A stretch of DNA of 64,000 bases from Aquiflexum gelatinilyticum (GTDB taxonomy: Bacteria > Bacteroidota > Bacteroidia > Cytophagales > Cyclobacteriaceae): assembly GCF_024741135.1 (NCBI RefSeq), contig NZ_JANSUY010000003.1, positions 124,001 to 188,000 of the forward strand. The letters run 5' to 3'. Position numbers and translations under genes: made by a program. Below the pieces are notes generated by a model. It was given only the letters and a program-made list of their open reading frames with translations, ran no database searches and was not told the origin of the DNA. The first letter of the stretch is position 1. Each line of letters starts with the position of its first letter. Of the stretch, positions 53,996-63,447 are shown one piece after another.

Positions 53996-55237
53996 TTAAT
54001 TTCGAATCTGTCCATCACCTTTGATGACCCATTTGTAGCTTGTCAGTTCATTAAGGGCCATGGGACCCCGCGCATGGAGTTTTTGGGTACTGATACCGAT
54101 TTCCGCCCCGAGTCCAAACTGGTTTCCATCTGTAAATGCTGTGGATGCATTGGCATAAACTGCAGCAGCATCAACGGATTTTAGAAAGTAAGCTATGTTT
54201 TTTTGATCCTCCGAAATGATGGCTTCGCTATGTTTGGAGGAATATTGGGAGATATGTTCCAAAGCACCTTCTAGTGTCGAAACAGTTTTGATTGACATTT
54301 GAAGAGATAAAAACTCTGTGCCAAAATGTGTGGTATTGGCCTTCACGATCAGTGGATGTGGCTTCAAAAAATGGAAAGATGTCTCATCGGCATATATTTT
54401 GACTCCATGTTGCAATAGATTTTCGATCAATTCCTGTAAATCAGGCAATCTTTTTTCATGGATTATCAGACAATCAAGACTGTTGCAGACACTTGGCCGT
54501 CTGGTTTTAGCATTGAAAATGATGGCTTTTCCTTTTTCAAGGTCTGCAGATTCATCAAAAAAAGTATGGACTATCCCGGCTCCGGTCTCTATAACAGGTA
54601 CCTTGGAATTTTGTCTTACAAAATCAATCAGCCCCTGACTACCTCTCGGGATGATGACATCGACATAGCCCACTGCTTCCAACAAAGCTTTGGTAGCTAA
54701 GCGGTCAGGCGGCAGTAGTTGAAATGCATCTTCAGGCAATCCATTTTCCTTTAGGGCGCGATGAATCAGAGACATGATTGCCCTGTTTGAATGGTCAGCA
54801 TCCGATCCACCTTTTAGGATTAAGCCATTTCCAGACTTGAGGGCAAGTGCAAAAACATCGAAAGTTACATTAGGCCTGGCTTCATAAATCACACCCAATA
54901 TGCCAAGTGGAACCGTGATTTTTTTGATAAACAATCCATTCGATAAATGTTTTTCATCCAAGACTCTGTCTAGGGGAGAAGGAAGGTTTTGGACTTGACT
55001 CAATTCCCCACAAATTGATTTTATTCTTTCTTCAGTGAGTTTTAACCTGTCGTACTTTGGGTCGTGGATGTCCATCAGCGATAAGTCCTTGTTATTTTCT
55101 GACAAAATGAAAGGAACTTCAGTTAAAGTGATTTTTACCAAAGAGGCCAATGTTTCTTTGATGACAGCGTCATCCGCGGCCATCAATTTTCGGGTAGCCG
55201 ATTTTACTTTTTTAAAAATATGTATGTAATCAGCCAT
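53996..55237 (-). CDS. proA: Glutamate-5-semialdehyde dehydrogenase (gamma-glutamyl phosphate reductase)
   Basis: 413 residues, aldehyde-dehydrogenase superfamily. Features are the [23 protein letters not shown] region (residues about 118-140), [23 protein letters not shown] with the catalytic Cys, and the end [14 protein letters not shown]. It reduces gamma-glutamyl phosphate to the semialdehyde in proline synthesis. Its start overlaps the end of proB by 8 bases, so the two are made together. Confidence 0.95.
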   Translation of the reverse strand: MADYIHIFKKVKSATRKLMAADDAVIKETLASLVKITLTEVPFILSENNKDLSLMDIHDPKYDRLKLTEERIKSICGELSQVQNLPSPLDRVLDEKHLSNGLFIKKITVPLGILGVIYEARPNVTFDVFALALKSGNGLILKGGSDADHSNRAIMSLIHRALKENGLPEDAFQLLPPDRLATKALLEAVGYVDVIIPRGSQGLIDFVRQNSKVPVIETGAGIVHTFFDESADLEKGKAIIFNAKTRRPSVCNSLDCLIIHEKRLPDLQELIENLLQHGVKIYADETSFHFLKPHPLIVKANTTHFGTEFLSLQMSIKTVSTLEGALEHISQYSSKHSEAIISEDQKNIAYFLKSVDAAAVYANASTAFTDGNQFGLGAEIGISTQKLHARGPMALNELTSYKWVIKGDGQIRN

Positions 55238-56315
55238 TTTGAAATAGGTAGAGATAATCGTAATGGATGAAAGGTTTTTGGTTTTTCAATCCGATTTTTT
55301 CTTGGACAATTGAAGCCGGGTATTCGGCTTTACCCAAGCCGATTTTTAGGCCATTTTCGTCGGTAATCCGGATAATATCCCCTTTGGAAAAATCTCCTTT
55401 GACAGAAATGATACCTACAGGAAGCAGGCTGCTGATTTTGTTAGAAGAAAGTGCTGTTTTTGCACCGTCATTGATGACCACTTCTCCTTTGAAATATTGG
55501 TCCCCGTGAGCTAACCATTTTTTTGGGCTTTGCTTCCTTTGGTTAGGCTCGAAATATGTTGAAGAAGCTTTTTGACTGAATACATTTAGGAGGATATCTT
55601 CTTTTTTTCCATTGGCTATCCAAACCTGAATCCCCAATTCTGCGGCTTTTTTTGCCATGTTTGTTTTGGTCAGCATGCCTCCCCGACCAAAGGATGATTT
55701 TAGCGGGCTGATTATTCCTCCAAGGTCAGGCATTTTGTTTCCTATCAAGCTGATAAGTTTCGAGTCCGGATCAGCAGGGTTGCCATTAAATATTCCATCT
55801 ACATTGGTCAAAAGAATCAAACTGTCAGCATTGACCATTGCTGCTGTCAAAGATGCCAATTCATCATTATCAGTGAACATCAGTTCAGTGATGGCCACTG
55901 TGTCGTTTTCATTGATCACAGGTACTATTCCCTGAGCAATAAGTCCAAGGAGGCAATTTCTCATGTTGAGGTAGTGCTTCCTGTCCCTGAAGTCCTCTTT
56001 GGTAACTAGGATTTGTGAAATGTTGATTTCGTGATTTTTGAATAGCCTCTTGTATGTATTGATCAGTTCGATTTGTCCACTTGATGCCCAAATCTGTTTT
56101 TTCAATATGGGATCTGTTTTTTCAGGAAGCTTAATTTCCCCTCTTCCAAATGCAACTGCGCCGGAGGAAACCAACAATATTTTTATTCTTTCTGATTTTA
56201 GAGAAGCAATCTGGTTTACCAAAGAATCCATCCTTTCGACGTCAGGTTGTCCCCCCTCTTTTGTCAAGACGTTTGAACCTATTTTGATAACCAATATTTT
56301 GGGTTTTTGTAACAT
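55230..56315 (-). CDS. proB: Glutamate 5-kinase with PUA domain
   Basis: 361 residues. An amino-acid-kinase domain covers about 1-255 ([53 protein letters not shown]). A PUA domain lies at about 275-350 ([19 protein letters not shown]). It phosphorylates glutamate in the first step of proline synthesis. It is usually inhibited by proline through the kinase domain. It is the first gene of a two-gene operon. Confidence 0.95.
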   Translation of the reverse strand: MLQKPKILVIKIGSNVLTKEGGQPDVERMDSLVNQIASLKSERIKILLVSSGAVAFGRGEIKLPEKTDPILKKQIWASSGQIELINTYKRLFKNHEINISQILVTKEDFRDRKHYLNMRNCLLGLIAQGIVPVINENDTVAITELMFTDNDELASLTAAMVNADSLILLTNVDGIFNGNPADPDSKLISLIGNKMPDLGGIISPLKSSFGRGGMLTKTNMAKKAAELGIQVWIANGKKEDILLNVFSQKASSTYFEPNQRKQSPKKWLAHGDQYFKGEVVINDGAKTALSSNKISSLLPVGIISVKGDFSKGDIIRITDENGLKIGLGKAEYPASIVQEKIGLKNQKPFIHYDYLYLFQNG

Positions 56316-56342
56316 TCCCTATGTGTTGTTGCAGTTATGTTA

Positions 56343-56373
56343 CAATATTAGCCTTTATGTTGACTTTTTTCAA
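56343..56373 (-). promoter_or_regulatory. Candidate promoter of proBA
   Basis: On the minus strand TTG (56373-56371), a 20-base spacer and TAATATTG (56350-56343), one mismatch from TAnnTTTG, lie 28 bases before the proB start. Confidence 0.45.
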
Positions 56374-56399
56374 AAGAAAGGAGCCGAATAAAAGAAAAA

Positions 56400-56431
56400 C
56401 AAAAAAGTCCTGCTAAATCTAGCAGGACTTT
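56400..56431 (-). terminator. Rho-independent terminator of the T9SS adhesin-like gene
   Basis: A perfect 12-base stem AAAGTCCTGCTA / TAGCAGGACTTT (56404-56431) with a 4-base loop, followed on the minus strand by six T in total. It lies 24 bases after the stop codon. Confidence 0.92.
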
Positions 56432-56455
56432 GATTTGTATGATTTTTAAATCAAA

Positions 56456-59400
56456 TCAATGGATTACGACTTTCTTGGTTTCCCAATAATGATTGTTTTT
56501 GATCTTGATGAGGTAAAGCCCTTTTGGAAAATTGCTGAGGTCCATTTCCACAAGCCTGCCTGTAACACCCTTAATGCTTCTAACTATCTGACCTTGATAA
56601 TCTAAGACTGTAATCTCAGCATCCTCCATATTGGTATTATTTGAAAGGATTTTCACCAAACCGGTGGAAGGATTAGGATATACTTTATAGTCTATTTTTT
56701 CATTTTTAGAATTGATAGTAACTCCCACAACTTTAAATGTCTCACTTGTTCCGTCAAAGTCTGTTTGGGTAAGCCGGTAATACTGCCTTCCAAAAACAGG
56801 ACTTTCATCTATAAAGTCATAATGAAGCACAATTTCAGAATCTCCTGCTCCAGGAATAAGGCCTATAGGAGACCATGTAGAAGCGTCAAAAGATTTTTCC
56901 AAAGTAAAGAAAGCATTATTTTTCTCTTGGGCGGTGGACCATGAAACTTTGATTTTATCATCTTCAATGATTTCTGCGGTAAATGATAGCAGCTCTACAG
57001 GTAGGATTCTGAACGATTGTGACAAAGTGAATATTCCTGAAGAAAAACCGGGAACTGCTGTTTGGTTTCTGACAGATCCGGAATTGGCATCGCCCGATAA
57101 TGCTGTTTGACCCAAATCTATCCATTGGCTTCCGTCCCATTGGGTCACCATAAATTCATTAAAATCGTCAATGGGGCATGTTCTGTCTGATGACCAGGTC
57201 ATCGTCAGGGTAGGGATGGCACTTGAGTTGGTATTCTCAAATTCCCAATATTCGCACTCGTTTACAATTCCGATTGATGGTTCTTTACTTTCTCTATCGT
57301 ATGGGATTAGGTCTGGATTGACATGGAAATACCTTCCTGTGAAGTGTTGCGTCGCAGCTCCGCCTAATGCAGATGAAGTGAGAGGGGCATAAAATCCATC
57401 ATTACCAAAAGGATAAGTAAACGCTGTATTTCCGATTTTTCTGATTCTTCCATTGACGTGAGAGGCATTGGAACCTCCTGTCAATGTTGTAAATGTGTTT
57501 GGGATGGTAAGTAAATTTTCATCATTATTGATTATTCCATTTTGAAGATCCAGTTCAATAGAAATTGTAATTGGGTCAAGAAGTTCAAGTGTCCCGGTAC
57601 CGTTCATTCGAAGTCTTCTGAAAATGGGGATATTCGAGCTATCTGTCAATAATGTTTGGGCAGTATTGCCATTTATTTCTACAAATCCCGATGTCCCTAA
57701 ACCGAATGTCAATACTGAGTTAGATCCCACTGTAGAAATATCACCTCCAAATGTGCTCACATTATTGTAGGCCGGTTCGATAGCTCCTGTTGAATTTTTG
57801 ATGAAAGTCACATCCCCGACGAAATTGTCACCACTTCCTGAATTTGCGGTACGTACCCTTCCTGTTCCATTGTTGACCAATGTGAAATCACCAAAAGTAT
57901 TTCCACCTATCCAATCATTGTTTGTGGCCCCTGTTCTTGTCATGACTGTTGAGGTTCCAGGATTGGTGCTAAAGCTGTTTCCGCCTGCAACTGTAAATGC
58001 TATACCGGCGCCTGAATTAAAAGTATTGTTGTCAGGAAATGAATTGGCACTGGAAATGGTGATTCCACCTGTAGTGGTTGTGAAAATATTATCTCCCCCA
58101 ATATTATTATTGGTGGCTATTAAGATAGTAGTACCTGCGTTGAATTCATTACTACCTGAAAAGGTATTGCTATTGGAAATGGCAATAGAAGTAGCGGCAT
58201 TGAAAATGTCATTTCCTGGGAAGGAACTATTATTCAGAATTGAAATCAAACCTGCAGAATTGAAAGTATCATTTCCTGCAAACAAACTTCCGTTTTGCAA
58301 AGTAATGGAGCCTGAAAGTGTGGTGATACCTATGTCACCCCTCAAAGTACTTCCTGATGCAGAAAATGTGTTCATGGAAAAATTCCCATTTGGATCTGAA
58401 GAGATCTGCGAAAAATTGTTCAAAGTCAAGGTATTTCCTACCGAATAATCTGTCGTCAACAAGCCCCCGGATATCAAGGTGCTTGTTCCTCCATTGATAC
58501 CAAAATTCATAGTTCCCCCGGCATCCAGGTTGTTGATTGTAATGTCATCACCAAATAAATTAATACCCGCCCTGGCAATTTCGAATGTATTGGTGCCATT
58601 GTTAATGAATGTACTTGTACTCGCAAATGTATCTCCTTGGGTATTGGCCAATCTGACAAGCTTGTTTCCATTGTTGATAATAGTAGCCGGACCAAAAATA
58701 TTACCGCCCTGCATGGTTAGATTTTGAGCGGAATTATCTGTCAATACCAATGTACCAAAAGTGTTTCCTGGACCCCATACCACCGCGGCTGGGCCTCCGT
58801 TTCTGGTCAAAATTGTCGTGTTTCCGGGATTACTGAATAAGTTGCCACCTGTCACCATATTCATTTGCCCGGCAGATATAAATGAGTTGTTTCCGGCAAA
58901 AGAACTTCCTCCCAAAAATGAGATAGTCGTTGCATTTACATTGAAATCACCCTGGAAATTACTGCTTTCTGACTCAAAAGTTACTGGATTAAAAGTGCTG
59001 TTAGCAACCGGATTGGTTTGGGTAAACCTTCTGATATTCAATACCCCTGAATTAAAGTTGGTAGTGGTCAAGGCCCCACTGCTGAGTGTGGAAGTACCGT
59101 TTTGAGTTGTTGTTCCTCCAAATCTCATTGTCCCGCCGGCATTGTTGTCTATTGTAATTTGGCCGGCAAATGATGAATTCCCATTGTAAGCTATATCGAA
59201 GATATCTGGGCTGTTGTTGATAAAGGTACTTGTACCGAGGAATGTATCTCCATTTGTATTGGCAAGCCTTAAATACCCACCCGGAGAATTATTTGTGATG
59301 TGGACATTTCCAAAAGTATTTCCCCCAAACCAAGCATCATCGGTATTTGAAGCAGCTCCTTTTATGAAAGTAGAATTGTTTCCTGGAACTGTGCTAAAAA

Positions 59401-61510
59401 AATTGGAACCACCCATGACTATTCGGGCATTGGAATTAAAAGTATTAGTCCCGTCAAACCTATTTGAACCTGTAAATGTCAAAGTACCTGTTCCTGTGGT
59501 ATTGACCGCAAAATCCCCCAAGAAAGTGCTGTTGGCTGAGGTGAAGGTTACCGTATTGAAAGTGCCATTTGGAGCGTTGGTCAATTGGGTGAAATTGTTG
59601 ATTTCAAGCACATTTGATGCTGCAAAATCAGCAGTTACCAATCCCCCTGATTGCAGCACAGAAGTTCCCCCCAATTCACCGAATCTGACTTCACCGGTCG
59701 GAGCAGAATTATTGATTGTGATTTGCTGCGCAAAAGTATTAGCCCCTCTGTAGGCAATATCCATGAAAGCAGTGCCATTATTTTGGAAAGTAACAGGTCC
59801 ATTGAAAGTATCTCCCAAAGTGTTTGCAAACCTTAAATTGGTATTGGAATTATTGGTGATCAGTGTATTTCCATTAAAGGTGTTTCCACCTTGCATAGTA
59901 AGTGTGCTAGTTGAATTATCAGTTAAAGTAAGATTTCCAAAAGTATTTCCTTGTCCCCAAGTGATACCGCCACCACCATTTCTAATAATGGTAGTCGCAT
60001 TGGTAGGTGAACTAAAGGTATTACCCCCAGCAGTCATTGTAATTTGCCCCCCTGAAATGAACGAGTTGTTTCCTTCAAATATATTGGCGTTGGTAAAGGT
60101 CATGTTACCTGAAGTCGTAACCCCGAAGTCCCCCAAAAAATTATTGTTTGCTGAAGTGAATGTTACCGTATTGAAATTCCCGTTGGGAGCATTTGTTAAT
60201 TGGGTGAAATTATTGATTTCCAAGATATTGCATGCTGGAAATCCTGTAGTTACCAAACCTCCTGTTTGTAATACTGAAGTACCTCCCACTTCCCCGATTC
60301 TTACTTCGCCAGTGGTAGAAGTGTTGTTTATTGTGATTTGCTGTGCAAAAACATTAGTGCCATTGTATGAAATGTCCATGAAGGCAGTTCCGTTGTTTTG
60401 GAAAGTAACCAAGCCATTATAAGTATCTCCTGTTACACTTGCCATCCTGAAGTTGGAATTGGTATTGTTGGTAATCACCAAATTTCCATTAAATGTATTA
60501 CCACCATTCCAATAGAAAAATCCGGGTGCATTATCTGTAAAGTTTAAGTTTCCGAAAGAATTACCCCCTGCCCAAGTAGAGTTTCCACCTGCATTTCTGG
60601 TAAAATTGGTTGTTCCTCCGGGGTTGCTAAAGGAATTATTACCAGTTGGCATAGTCATCCCATTTCCGGCAACAAAGGTATTGTTTCCTGCAAAGGTATT
60701 GTTTCCATTAAAGTTGATCGCGCCAGTAGTCGTGACTTGGAAATCTCCCAAAAATGTACTGTTTGCAACTGTAAATACTGCCAAGGAAAATGTACTGCTG
60801 GCGACACTCATTACTTGGGTCAAGTTATTGATCACCAAAGTTCCTACAAATCCTGAGGTCACCAATCCACCTGTGTTGAGTGTCGATGTGCCACCCCCGG
60901 CCCCGAAATTCATCTGCCCGCCGGTACTGGTATTGTTTATGGTCAAGCTTGAGTATGTGGTGGCCCCGTTATAAGCCAATTCAACGTTCCCTGTTCCTCC
61001 TTTATTTACTATCAATGTTGAATTGAAAGTATCTCCATTGGTGGATGCAAATCTCAATCTATTATTGTCATTGTTTGTAATCGTTGTCGGTCCATTAAAA
61101 ATATTTCCTCCGGAGAGGTCATTGTTTCCCCCGGCTGTTTTTGTCAGTACGATGTTTCCGGAAAAAGTAGTATTCTGCATTGAACTGAAATCTACTGCAT
61201 TTATAGTACCATTGCTTACTGTACCGCCGTTAAAAAACCCATCGTCTCCTAAAGTGAGTGTAAAACCTCCAAGATTGAGGGTCCCTCCGGAGATAGTAAG
61301 GTCTCTGATAGCAATATTAGAAGTAAGAACCGGCTGAAATGTACCTGCACCATTGATGACAGCATCTTCGTTGTTGGCATTTGGAATATTTGCCGGAGTC
61401 CAGTTTGCAGAATTGTTCCAATCGGAACTTACGCTACCATTCCAAGTTTGGCCTAAGGAGGCAAAAACAACGGAAATAAAAATAAGATTTAACAATAAAA
61501 TTTTTTTCAT
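56456..61510 (-). CDS. Giant repetitive secreted protein with T9SS sorting domain (adhesin-like)
   Basis: 1684 residues from ATG 61510. The signal peptide (MKKILLLNLIFISVVFASLGQ) is followed by a short region with WNGSVSSDWNNSANWTPANIP. Then come five to six tandem repeats of about 200 residues, rich in Asn, Thr, Gly and Phe (GGNTFNG, LRFANTxGDTF, TSVLQTGGLV, NFTQLTNAPNG), probably a long beta-helix. The last 300 residues hold a fibronectin-like region (LPVELLSFTAEIIEDDKIKV, YRLTQTDFDGTSE) and a type A sorting domain (DYKVYPNPSTGLVKIL to the end). The last domain directs export by the type IX system and attachment to the surface. Ligand unknown. Confidence 0.92.
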   Translation of the reverse strand: MKKILLLNLIFISVVFASLGQTWNGSVSSDWNNSANWTPANIPNANNEDAVINGAGTFQPVLTSNIAIRDLTISGGTLNLGGFTLTLGDDGFFNGGTVSNGTINAVDFSSMQNTTFSGNIVLTKTAGGNNDLSGGNIFNGPTTITNNDNNRLRFASTNGDTFNSTLIVNKGGTGNVELAYNGATTYSSLTINNTSTGGQMNFGAGGGTSTLNTGGLVTSGFVGTLVINNLTQVMSVASSTFSLAVFTVANSTFLGDFQVTTTGAINFNGNNTFAGNNTFVAGNGMTMPTGNNSFSNPGGTTNFTRNAGGNSTWAGGNSFGNLNFTDNAPGFFYWNGGNTFNGNLVITNNTNSNFRMASVTGDTYNGLVTFQNNGTAFMDISYNGTNVFAQQITINNTSTTGEVRIGEVGGTSVLQTGGLVTTGFPACNILEINNFTQLTNAPNGNFNTVTFTSANNNFLGDFGVTTSGNMTFTNANIFEGNNSFISGGQITMTAGGNTFSSPTNATTIIRNGGGGITWGQGNTFGNLTLTDNSTSTLTMQGGNTFNGNTLITNNSNTNLRFANTLGDTFNGPVTFQNNGTAFMDIAYRGANTFAQQITINNSAPTGEVRFGELGGTSVLQSGGLVTADFAASNVLEINNFTQLTNAPNGTFNTVTFTSANSTFLGDFAVNTTGTGTLTFTGSNRFDGTNTFNSNARIVMGGSNFFSTVPGNNSTFIKGAASNTDDAWFGGNTFGNVHITNNSPGGYLRLANTNGDTFLGTSTFINNSPDIFDIAYNGNSSFAGQITIDNNAGGTMRFGGTTTQNGTSTLSSGALTTTNFNSGVLNIRRFTQTNPVANSTFNPVTFESESSNFQGDFNVNATTISFLGGSSFAGNNSFISAGQMNMVTGGNLFSNPGNTTILTRNGGPAAVVWGPGNTFGTLVLTDNSAQNLTMQGGNIFGPATIINNGNKLVRLANTQGDTFASTSTFINNGTNTFEIARAGINLFGDDITINNLDAGGTMNFGINGGTSTLISGGLLTTDYSVGNTLTLNNFSQISSDPNGNFSMNTFSASGSTLRGDIGITTLSGSITLQNGSLFAGNDTFNSAGLISILNNSSFPGNDIFNAATSIAISNSNTFSGSNEFNAGTTILIATNNNIGGDNIFTTTTGGITISSANSFPDNNTFNSGAGIAFTVAGGNSFSTNPGTSTVMTRTGATNNDWIGGNTFGDFTLVNNGTGRVRTANSGSGDNFVGDVTFIKNSTGAIEPAYNNVSTFGGDISTVGSNSVLTFGLGTSGFVEINGNTAQTLLTDSSNIPIFRRLRMNGTGTLELLDPITISIELDLQNGIINNDENLLTIPNTFTTLTGGSNASHVNGRIRKIGNTAFTYPFGNDGFYAPLTSSALGGAATQHFTGRYFHVNPDLIPYDRESKEPSIGIVNECEYWEFENTNSSAIPTLTMTWSSDRTCPIDDFNEFMVTQWDGSQWIDLGQTALSGDANSGSVRNQTAVPGFSSGIFTLSQSFRILPVELLSFTAEIIEDDKIKVSWSTAQEKNNAFFTLEKSFDASTWSPIGLIPGAGDSEIVLHYDFIDESPVFGRQYYRLTQTDFDGTSETFKVVGVTINSKNEKIDYKVYPNPSTGLVKILSNNTNMEDAEITVLDYQGQIVRSIKGVTGRLVEMDLSNFPKGLYLIKIKNNHYWETKKVVIH
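57912..61118 (-). repeat. Tandem coding repeats of about 600 bp in the T9SS protein gene
   Basis: Units begin at a GGN(T/I)F motif near 61118, 60510, 59895, 59330, 58716 and 57912. The second and third units are the most alike, sharing TFQNNGTAFMDI, NTFAQQITINN and EINNFTQLTNAPNG almost unchanged, which suggests a recent duplication. The fifth is longer (about 800 bp) because of six added short beta-turn repeats of FxGNxxFN type. The positions are estimated by matching protein motifs to the DNA by eye. Confidence 0.75.
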
Positions 61511-61886
61511 TTTTCTTAGAGAAATGAGGGTCACATAGGCCTTGAAAACTGGGTCATTTAGAATCCAAATAATTGTACATTTTTCATATGCAATTATTCG
61601 GACTTCAATACTTATCAGATGTTTTTTGTAATTCTAGGGTGATCACTTCAGAAAAATAAATAAAAAATATTAAAATAAAAGGAATATTTATGTAAATAAA
61701 CGGGAGCAGAATTAATCTTAGGTATTCGACACTGTAATCTTGTTAGCTATGTCCGGATAAAATTTTTCTAAATAGGTAATTCGAATGGAGCTTGCAGAAG
61801 GTCAATTCCAAGTTGATTCCTTAGGAATTCATCTTGAATGAATGACTATTGAGAGATTATACTAGAAATCAAAAAAGCGAAATGGA
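61511..61886. other. AT-rich intergenic region upstream of the T9SS gene
   Basis: 376 bases between corA (ending at 61887) and the T9SS gene start. It must hold the promoter of the giant gene; a minus-strand TTG followed after about 19 bases by TATTTG near 61570 is a weak candidate. No RNA gene or clear hairpin is seen. Confidence 0.35.
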
Positions 61887-62897
61887 TCAGAACCACTTTT
61901 TCTTTTTAAAATAATATACCATGGCAAGTGTCGATCCCAAGAAAAGGATCCAAATAAAAAAGTAGCCATATTTCCAGCCTAATTCAGGCATAAACTGGAA
62001 GTTCATGCCGTATACACCTGCAATAAAAGTCAAAGGAATAAAAATAGTAGCGATGATGGTAAGGGTTTTCATCACTTCGTTTTGTTTTAGGCTAAGATTA
62101 GACATGAACAATTCGACCAAAGCTGAAATAGATTCTCTTTGTATTTCAAGGTTTTCAATTATCTCAATGACATGTTCATAGACGTCATTTATAAAAGGAT
62201 TGGTTTTTTTCTTAACCAAGGGATTTTCTGATTTTTTCCAAGCCGATAACAATTCCCTTGTCGGCCAAACATTCCGTTTTATCTGTTGGATTACCTTTCG
62301 CTGATTAAAAATTTCAGGTAACTTCGTTTTTTTGGATTGGCTAATGATCTGATCCTCCAGAGACTCAATTTTTTCTACAGCAAACTCCAGGCAATCAAAA
62401 TATTTGTCAACGATGATATCTAGAAGCGTATAGGCAAAATAATCTGTGCCCATTTTCCTCATTTTTCCTGTTGGATTCTCTAACCTTGTCCTTATTGGGT
62501 CAAAAATATCATAAGGATTTTCCTGAATTGAAATTATGTAATTCTTTCCAAATAAGATGCTCACTTGTTCGGTGATTGGACTGTGGGATTTATTTTTATG
62601 ATAAATCATTTTTGTTACCACAAAAATATTATCATCAAATTCCTCAAATTTTGGACGTTGAGAGGTGTTCTTTATATCCTCAAGGGTCAATGGATGAATA
62701 TTAAAAAGTTCACTTATTTCTTTCAGTACCGCCTCATTTTCCAGACCGCATAGATTGAGCCAAAATTTATGACTGACCTCCAGAAAAGGTCTGATATCTT
62801 CGATGTTTTTGATGTGGTGTTTTTTCAAAACATTCTCACCAAATTCATAAACTTCCATGATTACATCCTTTGGAGAAGCTTTTTCCGATTTGATCAT
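61887..62897 (-). CDS. corA: CorA-type magnesium/cobalt transporter
   Basis: 336 residues. The cytoplasmic funnel part (1-270) has HPLTLEDIKNTSQRPKFEEF; two C-terminal helices follow, with the signature YGMNF at the end of the first and MPELGWKYGYF in the loop. It passes magnesium and sometimes cobalt or nickel into the cell. Its start overlaps the end of the response regulator (ATGA), so both are made from one message. Confidence 0.94.
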   Translation of the reverse strand: MIKSEKASPKDVIMEVYEFGENVLKKHHIKNIEDIRPFLEVSHKFWLNLCGLENEAVLKEISELFNIHPLTLEDIKNTSQRPKFEEFDDNIFVVTKMIYHKNKSHSPITEQVSILFGKNYIISIQENPYDIFDPIRTRLENPTGKMRKMGTDYFAYTLLDIIVDKYFDCLEFAVEKIESLEDQIISQSKKTKLPEIFNQRKVIQQIKRNVWPTRELLSAWKKSENPLVKKKTNPFINDVYEHVIEIIENLEIQRESISALVELFMSNLSLKQNEVMKTLTIIATIFIPLTFIAGVYGMNFQFMPELGWKYGYFFIWILFLGSTLAMVYYFKKKKWF

Positions 62898-63268
62898 AAA
62901 ATGTTTTTGATTTTTTCAGGAGAAAGTGGCTTTTCTATGAATCCTTCTACACATGAAAACTCCTTTGCTTTTTGTCTGTCCTGAAAATCAATTGAACTCG
63001 AAAGAACGATAATTCGGTCCTTTCTGAGCTTAAATTCTTTCAAGTATTGGTTAAGAAAATCCCAACCATTCATTACAGGCATATTGATATCCAAAAAAAT
63101 CAGTATACTTTCTTCTTTGTCAATTTCCCTAATCCTTTCGATTGCCTGTTCTGCCTCTAAAAATTCTTCTATCTGAGGAGTTAATTTTAATTTAGATATC
63201 AACCTTCTGTTAATCAGGTTATTGATAGGATCGTCATCTACTAAAATAATGGAATAAAATCTTTGCAT
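62894..63268 (-). CDS. CheY-like response regulator
   Basis: 124 residues, one receiver domain. It has ILVDDDPINNLINRRLI, the phosphorylated Asp in IFLDINMPVMNGWDFL near residue 59, VLSSSIDFQD and the Lys in FIEKPLSPEK. No output domain and no kinase nearby. The overlap with corA (ATGA) is notable: it may tune the transporter or be co-expressed only. Confidence 0.93.
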   Translation of the reverse strand: MQRFYSIILVDDDPINNLINRRLISKLKLTPQIEEFLEAEQAIERIREIDKEESILIFLDINMPVMNGWDFLNQYLKEFKLRKDRIIVLSSSIDFQDRQKAKEFSCVEGFIEKPLSPEKIKNIL

Positions 63269-63307
63269 GAACGATTCTCCGAATTATGAAAGTTGTTTAA
63301 GTTATTT

Positions 63308-63315
63308 CAAATATA
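63308..63315 (-). promoter_or_regulatory. -7 promoter element for the response regulator-corA unit
   Basis: On the minus strand TATATTTG (63315-63308) matches TAnnTTTG exactly, 40 bases before the response regulator start. No TTG at -33. Confidence 0.45.
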
Positions 63316-63394
63316 CTTCTCTAATTTATAAAATAACTGATTTAGATGAAATTGATTTTTTATAAAATCATATCAAGTAAAGAATTTTAAAATA

Positions 63395-63424
63395 AAAAAG
63401 AGAGGAACTAATTTAGTTCCTCTC
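63395..63424 (-). terminator. Rho-independent terminator of groEL
   Basis: GAGAGGAACT / AGTTCCTCTC (63400-63424) form a stem, followed on the minus strand by TTTTTTATTTT. It starts about 25 bases downstream of the groEL stop codon. Confidence 0.9.
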
Positions 63425-63447
63425 TTCAAATAGGGCAGATTTTGGAA

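Noticed and set aside
57798-60422. Several plus-strand open frames of 110-220 codons antisense to the repetitive T9SS gene
   Set aside because: They mirror the repeats (Pro/Val/Leu-rich repeats of each other) and arise from the biased Asn/Thr/Gly codons on the coding strand.
61090-61500. Repeats of the T9SS gene read as a CRISPR-like array
   Set aside because: The period is about 600 bases and the repeats are coding with degenerate sequence; not a CRISPR.
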